DNA of 6,835 nucleotides from Streptosporangiaceae bacterium (GTDB lineage Bacteria; Actinomycetota; Actinomycetes; Streptosporangiales; Streptosporangiaceae). Positions 1 through 4,594 of the stretch are shown piece by piece; the stretch's first letter is position 1, and every line of letters starts with the position of its first letter. The notes beneath the pieces are model-generated. The model had not been told where the DNA came from and did no database searches. It was given only the letters and a program-made list of their open reading frames with translations. The position numbers and the translations under genes were made by a program. The DNA is taken from contig JASHTQ010000593.1 in the NCBI GenBank assembly GCA_030040475.1, positions 1-6,835 of the forward strand. Direction: 5' to 3'.

Positions 1-713
1 AGCGCGAGCACCGGGATCGGCAGCTGACTCCAGCTGGCCAGGCCGAACGACCCGAGCAGCCAGAACAGCACCGACTGCGTCGCCTGCGGGTTGCCGCGGA
101 AGATCAGGAAGCTGGTGACCGACTCGAACATGGCCGAGAGCACCACCCCGCACAAGATCAGCTGGGTAGGCGCCAGCCCGCGGCCCGACCGCGACACCCC
201 GAACACCACGGCCATCGCCGCCAGCGCGCCGAGCACGCTGCCGACCGAGATCGCCCAGGCGCCAAGCGACGCGAACGCGCCGAGCAGCAGCACCGCGGTC
301 GCGCCCACGCTGGCGCCGGACGACACGCCGAGCAGGAACGGGTCGGCGAGCGCGTTGCGGACCAGGACCTGCACGACCGCGCCCGCCGTGGTCAGGGCCG
401 CGCCGACCACGGCGGCGAGCAGGACGCGGGGCAGCCGGATCTGCCAGACGATGATGCCCGCCACGCTGTTGTCCTGATGCCCGGACACCTGCTCGACGAT
501 GACGTGGAACACGACGGCGGGGCTCAGCCCCACCGAGCCGATCCCGATGCCCGCGACGATCGTGACCAGGAGCAGGACCGCGCAGACGGCCATCACGGCC
601 GGCAGCGGGGCGCGATCCCTGCGCCGGCCGGCGACCCGCGGCGGATCCGGCTTGGCCGGCGCCGGAGCGGCGGCGGCAGCCGGAGCGCCGCCGTCGTCGT
701 CGTCGTCGCGCAC
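1..713 (-). CDS. FecCD/BtuC-family ABC transporter permease, C-terminus cut by window edge
   Basis: This is the membrane subunit of a metal-chelate ABC importer (cobalamin, haem or siderophore type). About 237 residues are visible and the family is usually 330-350, so roughly 100 C-terminal residues lie outside. The N-terminus has an acidic run of five Asp and a Pro/Ala-rich cytoplasmic stretch. A first membrane segment follows at about residues 38-60. The family signature is at about 92-137: RLPRVLL, then AGAVVQ, then RNALADPFLLGVSSGA. Further hydrophobic helices follow at about 137-172 and 183-206. I chose the GTG at 713 because GGAGGA lies 5 nt upstream; an in-frame ATG at 734 has no well-spaced ribosome-binding site and falls in a hairpin loop. 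The cobalamin riboswitch directly upstream makes corrinoid the likeliest substrate (BtuC-like, inference). The ATPase and binding protein are presumably beyond the left edge. Confidence 0.9.
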   Translation of the reverse strand, partial: MRDDDDDGGAPAAAAAPAPAKPDPPRVAGRRRDRAPLPAVMAVCAVLLLVTIVAGIGIGSVGLSPAVVFHVIVEQVSGHQDNSVAGIIVWQIRLPRVLLAAVVGAALTTAGAVVQVLVRNALADPFLLGVSSGASVGATAVLLLGAFASLGAWAISVGSVLGALAAMAVVFGVSRSGRGLAPTQLILCGVVLSAMFESVTSFLIFRGNPQATQSVLFWLLGSFGLASWSQLPIPVLA

Positions 714-759
714 GGGTGTCCTCCGCCTGGTCATGGAGGACGCGACCCGCCCTTCCTCC
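711..759 (-). promoter_or_regulatory. Riboswitch expression platform: competing stems around the ribosome-binding site
   Basis: Read on the minus strand, GTCCTCC (741-735) and GGAGGAC (724-718) form a perfect 7-bp stem with a 10-nt loop. This hides the GGAGGA ribosome-binding site of the GTG start at 713. A second GGAGGA (759-754) lies just upstream and can pair instead with the same TCCTCC (740-735) across a 13-nt loop, which would free the real site. The two pairings exclude each other, so this looks like a translational on/off switch. That the ligand-bound aptamer favours the closed form is inferred from known cobalamin riboswitches. Confidence 0.65.
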
Positions 760-778
760 GAGGGCCACTTCGCCCGCG

Positions 779-887
779 CTCACCAGGCGACCGGGCTCGC
801 CCCAGAGGGGACCACCGTTGCGGGACAGCGCCGGGATCTCACCGGACTTCGCTGACGGAACGCGGCTCCCGCCGGGGCGAGAGCAAC
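779..887 (-). promoter_or_regulatory. Cobalamin (B12) riboswitch aptamer
   Basis: The minus strand carries the conserved cobalamin-aptamer blocks in the right order. A 5' hairpin (884-865, 7 bp with one G-U pair) comes first. Then comes GAAGTCCGGTGAGATCC (850-834), matching the GGGAA..GGTG..A.TCC core. Next is GTCCCGCAACGGT (825-813), matching CCCGC-ACTGT. A short CCCC/GGGG hairpin follows, then GAGCCCGGTCGCCTGG (798-783), the B12-box region related to AGCCAGGAGACC. The leader begins just after a promoter and ends 66 nt before the chosen GTG. Such elements normally repress B12 transport or synthesis genes when adenosylcobalamin is plentiful. The exact outer boundaries are approximate. Confidence 0.88.
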
Positions 888-891
888 GAGA

Positions 892-921
892 AGTGTAGGC
901 AGCCAGCACGAACGCCGTCAA
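892..921 (-). promoter_or_regulatory. Sigma70-like promoter for the riboswitch and permease transcript
   Basis: On the minus strand, TTGACG (921-916) and TACACT (897-892) are separated by 18 nt. This is close to the TTGACA/TANNNT consensus of the main actinobacterial sigma factor. Transcription would start at about 884-887, immediately before the first hairpin of the riboswitch, giving a leader of about 170 nt. The agreement between predicted start and aptamer edge supports both calls. Confidence 0.7.
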
Positions 922-996
922 GATTCACCGGATGATGAGCTAAGCGGCTGTCTCGGGCCATCCGGACGGCAGTGTTGTCGAACGGGCCGGGCGTGC

Positions 997-1371
997 CTAG
1001 GGCTTGACCGCCGTGCCGACGCCGAGCAGCAGCGCGGTCACCGTGTCGGCGGCCCGCGCGACCCCTGCCTCGTCGGCGACGTCCACCCACTCCTCCCAGC
1101 TGAGCTGGCAGCCGGTGCCGCTGGCGTCGCGGTCCACCGTGACCGGCCCGACGTGCCTGGCCTGCGGGTGGACGACCTCAAGCTCCTGCGACCCGTCCTG
1201 GTAGTCGACGGCGGTGACCTCAAGGCCGCGCCTGACCAGTTCCTCGGCCACCGCCCGCAGCCGCGCGCAGGCCGCGTAATCGCGGGGCGACAACCGGATC
1301 GCCAGGTCTTCCAGCTGCTCCCTGGCCCGCTCGGGCTCGGCCTTGAGCAGCGTCTTACGTACCTTCTGCAT
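997..1371 (-). CDS. Hypothetical protein, 124 residues, family not recognised
   Basis: I do not recognise this family. The frame has strong third-position GC and reads as a soluble protein. A charged helical N-terminus with several Lys, Arg and Glu (about 1-50) leads into predicted alternating strands such as LEVTAVDYQDGSQELEVVHP (about 50-69). The C-terminal half contains LSWEEWVDVADEAGV and a short hydrophobic helix, TVTALLLGVG. No signal peptide, membrane segment or metal-binding motif is evident. A GTG directly before the ATG (1374) is an alternative start and sits at better spacing (9 nt) from GGGGAG at 1389-1384. The gene is divergent from the 2H-phosphoesterase gene and lies upstream of the B12 unit on the same strand. 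The promoter at 921-892 separates it from that unit, so it is probably not co-regulated by B12. Confidence 0.75.
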   Translation of the reverse strand: MQKVRKTLLKAEPERAREQLEDLAIRLSPRDYAACARLRAVAEELVRRGLEVTAVDYQDGSQELEVVHPQARHVGPVTVDRDASGTGCQLSWEEWVDVADEAGVARAADTVTALLLGVGTAVKP

Positions 1372-1487
1372 CACGTTTGGGTTCTCCCCGACTGCGGATC
1401 CGGCTCGTTCCCGCGCTGGCACGGGCGCTGACCGGTCCAAGGATGCCCGAGGAACGCCGGCGGCGAAATCGACGAGAGCGGACAGTT

Positions 1488-1503
1488 CCCGACAATGGTC
1501 GGG
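1488..1503. repeat. Perfect 6-bp inverted repeat with 4-nt spacer
   Basis: CCCGAC and GTCGGG flank AATG. The repeat lies in the shared upstream region of two divergent genes, a common place for a dimeric regulator site, but it could equally be an RNA hairpin. Confidence 0.5.
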
Positions 1504-1541
1504 TCTGCCACTGCAGCGCGGGAATCCCCCGATCCCGCCGT

Positions 1542-1561
1542 AGCCGGCTGGGCTCTTTTTT
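1542..1561 (+). terminator. Weak terminator-like stem followed by six T
   Basis: AGCC (1542-1545) can pair with GGCT (1551-1554), followed by C and TTTTTT (1556-1561). The stem is short, and no plus-strand gene ends here. If it acts at all, it would end a small upstream plus-strand RNA. A six-T run is conspicuous in DNA this GC-rich. Confidence 0.25.
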
Positions 1562-1565
1562 AGAT

Positions 1566-1592
1566 TTGCCGAACGGGAGGTGGTTTTACGAT
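1566..1592 (+). promoter_or_regulatory. Possible weak promoter for the 2H-phosphoesterase gene
   Basis: TTGCCG (1566-1571) and TACGAT (1587-1592) are 15 nt apart, which is shorter than the optimum. A start near 1599 would give a leader of about 34 nt carrying the GAGGA ribosome-binding site at 1621-1625. Confidence 0.3.
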
Positions 1593-1632
1593 CGCGGTCA
1601 GCCCACCGGCGGGGGCGCGCGAGGATGGGACC

Positions 1633-2145
1633 ATGGCGACCCTGATGACCTGGTTCGTGCCCGCGCCCGGAGCCGAACGAGACCTGCTCATCACGACCAT
1701 CGGCTCTCTCGCGGCCGCCTGCGCCGCGCCGGCGTTCCCGCCGCACGTCACGATCGTGCCGATGTACGACTCCGGCACCGCGGCCGCGGTCCGGACGCTC
1801 AAGTCGCTGACCGAGGGCCTGCGGCCGTTCGACGTCACGTTCCGGGCGTTCGGCCAGGAGCGGGCGTACTTCCGCTCGCTGTACCTGCGCGCCGCGCCTG
1901 CCGCGCCGCTCACCGCGGCGCACGAGGCGGGTCTGGCGGCCTGGGCGCTGCAGGCCCCGCCGTACCTGCCGCACCTCAGCCTGCTGTACTCCGACCTCAC
2001 GCCGGAGCAGAAGCAGCCGCTGCTTGCCGCCATCCAGATCCCGCTGCCGCTGACCGTCCGCTTCGACGCGGCCGAACTGTGGATCCATGACCAGCACGGC
2101 GTCGTCGGCTGGCACCCGGCCGCCCGCCTGCCGCTCGACGGTTAG
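1633..2145 (+). CDS. 2H phosphoesterase, cyclic phosphodiesterase / 2'-5' RNA ligase family
   Basis: This cytosolic 170-residue enzyme carries the two catalytic histidine motifs of the 2H superfamily: HVT (residues 38-40, in PPHVTIVPMYD) and HLS (114-116, in YLPHLSLLYSD). In this fold the paired His-x-Thr/Ser motifs hydrolyse 2',3'- or 1'',2''-cyclic phosphates. The FRSLYLRA segment (80-87) and the PHLSLLYSD context resemble the plant and yeast cyclic phosphodiesterase branch more than bacterial ThpR, as I recall those families. Both catalytic motifs are intact, the length is normal, and there is no signal peptide. The ATG has GAGGA seven nt upstream. The gene stands alone between divergent and downstream promoters. 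The substrate (cyclic-phosphate RNA ends or ADP-ribose cyclic phosphate) is not determinable from sequence. Confidence 0.88.
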   Translation: MATLMTWFVPAPGAERDLLITTIGSLAAACAAPAFPPHVTIVPMYDSGTAAAVRTLKSLTEGLRPFDVTFRAFGQERAYFRSLYLRAAPAAPLTAAHEAGLAAWALQAPPYLPHLSLLYSDLTPEQKQPLLAAIQIPLPLTVRFDAAELWIHDQHGVVGWHPAARLPLDG

Positions 2146-2179
2146 GTTTTCCCCAGGGTAGACAGCCGGGATTTCCTCC

Positions 2180-2208
2180 TTGTCGCCGCCGATGGGCGTA
2201 GGTACCCT
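2180..2208 (+). promoter_or_regulatory. Sigma70-like promoter for the coiled-coil repeat gene
   Basis: TTGTCG (2180-2185) and TACCCT (2203-2208) are separated by exactly 17 nt, a good match to the housekeeping actinobacterial consensus. Initiation near 2215 gives a leader of about 154 nt and rules against the longer in-frame start at 2180. Confidence 0.55.
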
Positions 2209-2328
2209 GCTTGCTAGAGGCAGCGCACCACCTGCCCGCTTCCGAGCCAGCGACCGGCCCGCGCCGGCATGGCGACGAGGACAAGGGTCCCCGACTCGTG
2301 GGCACTTCTCGTCATGCCTTTTCACCGT

Positions 2329-2354
2329 GGCGGGCAGACGCGGGCCGACCCGCC
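2329..2354 (+). other. Leader hairpin beside the ribosome-binding site of the coiled-coil gene
   Basis: GGCGGG (2329-2334) can pair with CCCGCC (2349-2354). A nested alternative, GCGGG-CCGA-CCCGC (2340-2353), uses the same right arm. The hairpin ends directly against GGGAAG (2355-2360), the only plausible ribosome-binding site. It could modulate translation or be incidental to high GC. Confidence 0.35.
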
Positions 2355-2368
2355 GGGAAGAAATCATC

Positions 2369-3496
2369 ATGACCGAGAACAAGGCCCAGAAGTCGGCCAT
2401 CCGCCAGCGAATGGCCGCCACCGGCGAGCCCTACAGCGTTGCCCGCCGCGAGGTCGAGCGCGAGCACTACCACGGAACCGGCGCGCCGCCTGCGGGGACG
2501 GAACCGCCCGAGGCACAGCCCCCCGAGGCACAGCCCCCCGAGGCACAGGCCCCCGAGGCGCAGGCCCCCCAGGCGCGCACCGCCGCGATCATCGACCAAG
2601 ACGTCGAAGACGGCGAGTTCGGGGACAGCCAGCAGGCAGCGGACGCGTGGGAGTGGGCCGGACAGGCGCACGAATGGGCGCAGCGGGCAAGAGAGCGGGC
2701 CGAGCGGGCCAGGGCAAGGGCCGAGCGGGCCAGGGAACGATTCGAGCACGCGGACGAGGCCACGATGATGGCGCACGACGCCGCCGACATGGCCAGGGAA
2801 GCCGCCCACATGACCCGGGACTGGGCCGACCAGGAGGCGCGGGAAGAGGCGCGGCGGCAGGCGGACCAGGCACGGGCGGCGGCGCAAGCGGCACAGCGGC
2901 GAGCCGACCTGGCCGAGCGGCAGGCCGACGAGGCGGAGGAGGCCGCCGACCGCGCCGAGGAAGCCGCCAACCTGGCGGAGGAAGCCGCCGAGCGAGCCGA
3001 GGAAGCCGCCGAGGGGGCCGAGGAAGCCGCCAGCGAGGCGGACGAGATGGACGGGCTGGCGGACGAGCCGGAGGACTGGGCCTGGGAAGGCCGCCGGCGG
3101 TTGCCGGGGCCGGGCACCCGGCACTCGCGACCGCATTCCCAGCACGCGCCGCATCCGCTGCAGGCCCCGCGGCCACCACAACCACCGCGCCCGCCGCAAC
3201 CCCAGCGGCCGCAGGCCCCGTGGGAGCGATCGGACCCGAGCGGACGAGGGCGGGCTGACCTGCCGCGGGACCTGGCCGACCTGGTGCAGGACCGGGTGGG
3301 CCAGGTGCTGCAGCGCTTCGACCAGCTCAGGGAGCGCGCCGAGGAACTGGTAAGCCGGGCCGAGCGGATCGCCTACCCGGGCCGCTCCGAACGGGTCGCC
3401 TACCCGGCTCACCCCGAGCCCCCCGCGAACCCGGCCCGCCCCGAGCCGACCGCGAATCCGGCCCACGCGGAACCGGCCGCGGACGCCGAACAGTAG
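2369..3496 (+). CDS. Alanine-rich coiled-coil repeat protein with N-terminal TGEPYSVAR motif
   Basis: Function unknown; 375 residues, strongly biased composition. Residues 10-27 hold AIRQRMAATGEPYSVARR, which resembles a short motif of unknown role that I recall from other actinobacterial proteins. A Pro/Glu/Ala/Gln linker with five PPEAQ-type units follows (46-70). Residues about 89-232 form a long Ala/Glu/Arg coiled coil, basic first (about 106-124) and acidic later. It ends in five heptads of the EEAAxxA type (190-224). Next come a Pro/Gln-rich hinge (about 246-285), a second amphipathic helix (about 298-332), and a tail of four 9-residue repeats (333-368). There is no signal peptide or membrane segment. 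I chose the ATG at 2369 because GGGAAG is 8 nt upstream; an open extension to 2180 would start before the predicted transcript. It may be a cytoskeletal, scaffolding or nucleoid-type protein, but this is a guess. Confidence 0.8.
   Translation: MTENKAQKSAIRQRMAATGEPYSVARREVEREHYHGTGAPPAGTEPPEAQPPEAQPPEAQAPEAQAPQARTAAIIDQDVEDGEFGDSQQAADAWEWAGQAHEWAQRARERAERARARAERARERFEHADEATMMAHDAADMAREAAHMTRDWADQEAREEARRQADQARAAAQAAQRRADLAERQADEAEEAADRAEEAANLAEEAAERAEEAAEGAEEAASEADEMDGLADEPEDWAWEGRRRLPGPGTRHSRPHSQHAPHPLQAPRPPQPPRPPQPQRPQAPWERSDPSGRGRADLPRDLADLVQDRVGQVLQRFDQLRERAEELVSRAERIAYPGRSERVAYPAHPEPPANPARPEPTANPAHAEPAADAEQ
2504..2578 (+). repeat. 15-bp tandem repeat, five units, encoding PPEAQ
   Basis: Five in-frame 15-bp units encode PPEAQ, PPEAQ, PPEAQ, APEAQ and APQAR. 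The second and third units are identical at the DNA level and the others differ by a few bases. Such short perfect units suggest recent slippage and possible copy-number variation between strains. Confidence 0.9.
2936..3040 (+). repeat. 21-bp tandem repeat, five units, encoding EEAAxxA heptads
   Basis: Five in-frame units encode EEAADRA, EEAANLA, EEAAERA, EEAAEGA and EEAASEA. Most units share a GAGGAAGCCGCC-like core. The 7-residue period is that of a coiled coil, so the DNA repeat extends the helix by whole heptads. Confidence 0.9.
3365..3472 (+). repeat. 27-bp degenerate tandem repeat, four units, C-terminal tail
   Basis: Four 9-residue units read RIAYPGRSE, RVAYPAHPE, PPANPARPE and PTANPAHAE, followed by a partial PAAD. 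A central A-[YN]-P and a final Glu are kept while other positions drift. The units are older or more diverged than the two repeat blocks upstream. Confidence 0.8.
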
Positions 3497-3513
3497 GGCC
3501 GACCTGGCCGCGC

Positions 3514-3555
3514 GCCAGCCGGACCCGCCGCACCGCGTGGCGGGGCCCGGCTGGC
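3514..3555 (+). terminator. Strong hairpin after the coiled-coil gene, no T-tract
   Basis: GCCAGCCGG (3514-3522) pairs perfectly with CCGGCTGGC (3547-3555). Inside, CCCGCC (3524-3529) pairs with GGCGGG (3539-3544), with a small A/GC internal loop and a 9-nt terminal loop. The result is 15 bp of nearly all G-C pairs, 18 nt after the stop codon. Actinobacterial terminators often lack a U-tract. It could instead shape the adjacent promoter, since its right arm ends 2 nt before the next -10 box. Confidence 0.7.
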
Positions 3556-3556
3556 G

Positions 3557-3562
3557 TACTGT
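3557..3562 (+). promoter_or_regulatory. -10 box for a probable leaderless transcript
   Basis: TACTGT (3557-3562) lies 6 nt before the ATG at 3569, which places the transcription start on or next to the A of the start codon. No purine-rich ribosome-binding site precedes this ATG, as expected for a leaderless mRNA, which is common in actinobacteria. No convincing -35 box is visible; its place is taken by the terminator hairpin. Confidence 0.6.
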
Positions 3563-3568
3563 GCTGCC

Positions 3569-4594
3569 ATGCTGCTTCCCACCTCCCTCGTCGGGAGCTA
3601 CCCCCAGCCGGACTGGCTGATCGACAGGACCCGGCTCGCCGGGCGATTCCCGCCCCGGGTCCGGGCCACGGAGCTGTGGCGGGTCGACCCCGCCTACCTC
3701 GAGCAGGCGCAGCGCGACGCGACCCTGCTGGCCATCCGGGCCCAGGAACTGGCCGGGCTGGACATCCTCACCGACGGGGAGGCGTGCCGGGAGAGCTACT
3801 CCAACCGGTTCGCGACCGCGCTGGACGGCGTGGACATCGACAACCCGGGCACCGCGCTTGACCGCAGCGGCCACCCGAACCCGGTGCCCCGCGTCACCGG
3901 CCCGGTGCGCCGACGGCACCCGGTCGAGGTGGAGGACGTGAAGTTCCTCCGCGCGAACACCGAACGCACCATAAAGATCACCGTCCCGGGCCCGTTCACC
4001 ATGGCCCAGCAGGCGCAGGACGACTACTACGGCAGCACAGAGGCCCTCGCGATGGGGTACGCAGAGGCCGTCGGCGAGGAGGTCGCGGACCTGTTCGCGG
4101 CCGGCGCGGACATCGTCCAGCTGGACGAGCCGTACCTGCAGGCCAGGGCGGAGCAGGCGAAGCAGTACGGCGTGAAGGTCGTCAACCGGGCGCTGGAAAG
4201 CGCGACCGGGACCACCGCGGTCCACCTGTGCTTCGGGTATGCCGCGATCATCCACGACCGGCCCTCGGGCTACTCGTTCCTGCCCGAGCTCGCCGGCTGC
4301 TCCTGCGACCAGGTCTCGGTGGAGACGGCCCAGTCCGGCCTGGACTGCGAGGTGCTGTCCAGCCTGGACGGCAAGACGATCATCCTCGGCGTGCTCGACC
4401 TCAACGACCAGACGGTGGAGACACCCGACGTGATCGCGGACAGGGTCCGCCGGGCGCTGCCGTACGTGCCGGCCGAGCGCCTGGTGCTCGCCCCGGACTG
4501 CGGCATGAAGTACCTGCCCCGCGACGTCGCCTTCGGCAAGCTGGCCGCGATGACCCAGGCCGCCGCCCTGCTCCGCGCGGAGCTGGGCTCATAG
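3569..4594 (+). CDS. MetE C-terminal-domain (cobalamin-independent methionine synthase II) family methyltransferase
   Basis: This 341-residue zinc-dependent TIM-barrel protein corresponds to the catalytic C-terminal half of MetE and lacks MetE's N-terminal half. The N-terminus has GSYPQP (9-14) and DGEACRESYSNRF (69-81). The core has ITVPGPFT (137-144) and VQLDEPYLQAR (183-193). The expected zinc ligands are present: His219 and Cys221 (VHLCFG), Glu252 (SVETAQ) and Cys311 (APDCGMKYL), with E-to-C spacing like that of E. coli MetE. The family includes homocysteine methylases that take methyl from donors other than polyglutamyl folate, and also thiol-transfer enzymes such as epoxyalkane:CoM transferase. 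The exact methyl donor and acceptor are therefore open. The start is supported by the -10 box 6 nt upstream. A convergent small frame begins 6 nt after the stop codon, and no clear terminator separates them. Confidence 0.9.
   Translation: MLLPTSLVGSYPQPDWLIDRTRLAGRFPPRVRATELWRVDPAYLEQAQRDATLLAIRAQELAGLDILTDGEACRESYSNRFATALDGVDIDNPGTALDRSGHPNPVPRVTGPVRRRHPVEVEDVKFLRANTERTIKITVPGPFTMAQQAQDDYYGSTEALAMGYAEAVGEEVADLFAAGADIVQLDEPYLQARAEQAKQYGVKVVNRALESATGTTAVHLCFGYAAIIHDRPSGYSFLPELAGCSCDQVSVETAQSGLDCEVLSSLDGKTIILGVLDLNDQTVETPDVIADRVRRALPYVPAERLVLAPDCGMKYLPRDVAFGKLAAMTQAAALLRAELGS

Larger units (their letters stand above)
1372..1632. other. Divergent intergenic spacer with three hairpins and a T-tract
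   Basis: This 261-bp spacer separates the minus-strand hypothetical gene from the plus-strand 2H-phosphoesterase gene. It holds three inverted repeats in a row. The first is CCCGAC-AATG-GTCGGG (1488-1503). The second is GCGGGA with a bulged A, then TC, closing on GATCCCGC (1518-1538) around a CCCC loop. The third is a 4-bp AGCC/GGCT stem (1542-1554) followed by C and six T (1556-1561). I see no coding frame with convincing start or codon bias here. The repeats could be operator sites for the divergent pair, or part of a small plus-strand transcript. Confidence 0.5.

Noticed and set aside
91..935. Plus-strand open frames at 91-477 and 477-935
   Set aside because: They are antisense to the FecCD permease and its leader. 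The minus-strand frame carries a clear family signature and the riboswitch.
928..965. Inverted repeat CCGGAT...ATCCGG as an operator or terminator between the hypothetical gene and the riboswitch
   Set aside because: Only 6 bp with a 26-nt interval, which is expected by chance at this GC content; no T-tract or supporting structure.
2180..2368. Longer start for the coiled-coil protein at 2180 (63 extra residues)
   Set aside because: The predicted promoter (2180-2208) overlaps it, the extra residues look like translated non-coding DNA, and the ATG at 2369 has a ribosome-binding site.
1375..2421. N-terminal extension of the 124-residue minus-strand ORF up to 2421
   Set aside because: The extension runs antisense through the 2H-phosphoesterase gene and the divergent spacer. 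Its composition is Arg/Gly-rich, and a ribosome-binding site is found only near 1374/1371.
2504..2578. CRISPR-like or intergenic repeat array
   Set aside because: The repeats are contiguous 15-bp units without spacers, lie inside a reading frame and keep codon phase.
2312..4255. A 647-codon open frame on the minus strand
   Set aside because: It lies antisense to both the coiled-coil gene and the methyltransferase gene. Its product is low-complexity Gly/Arg/Leu/Val-rich with mirrored repeats. High GC and repetitive DNA explain the lack of stops.
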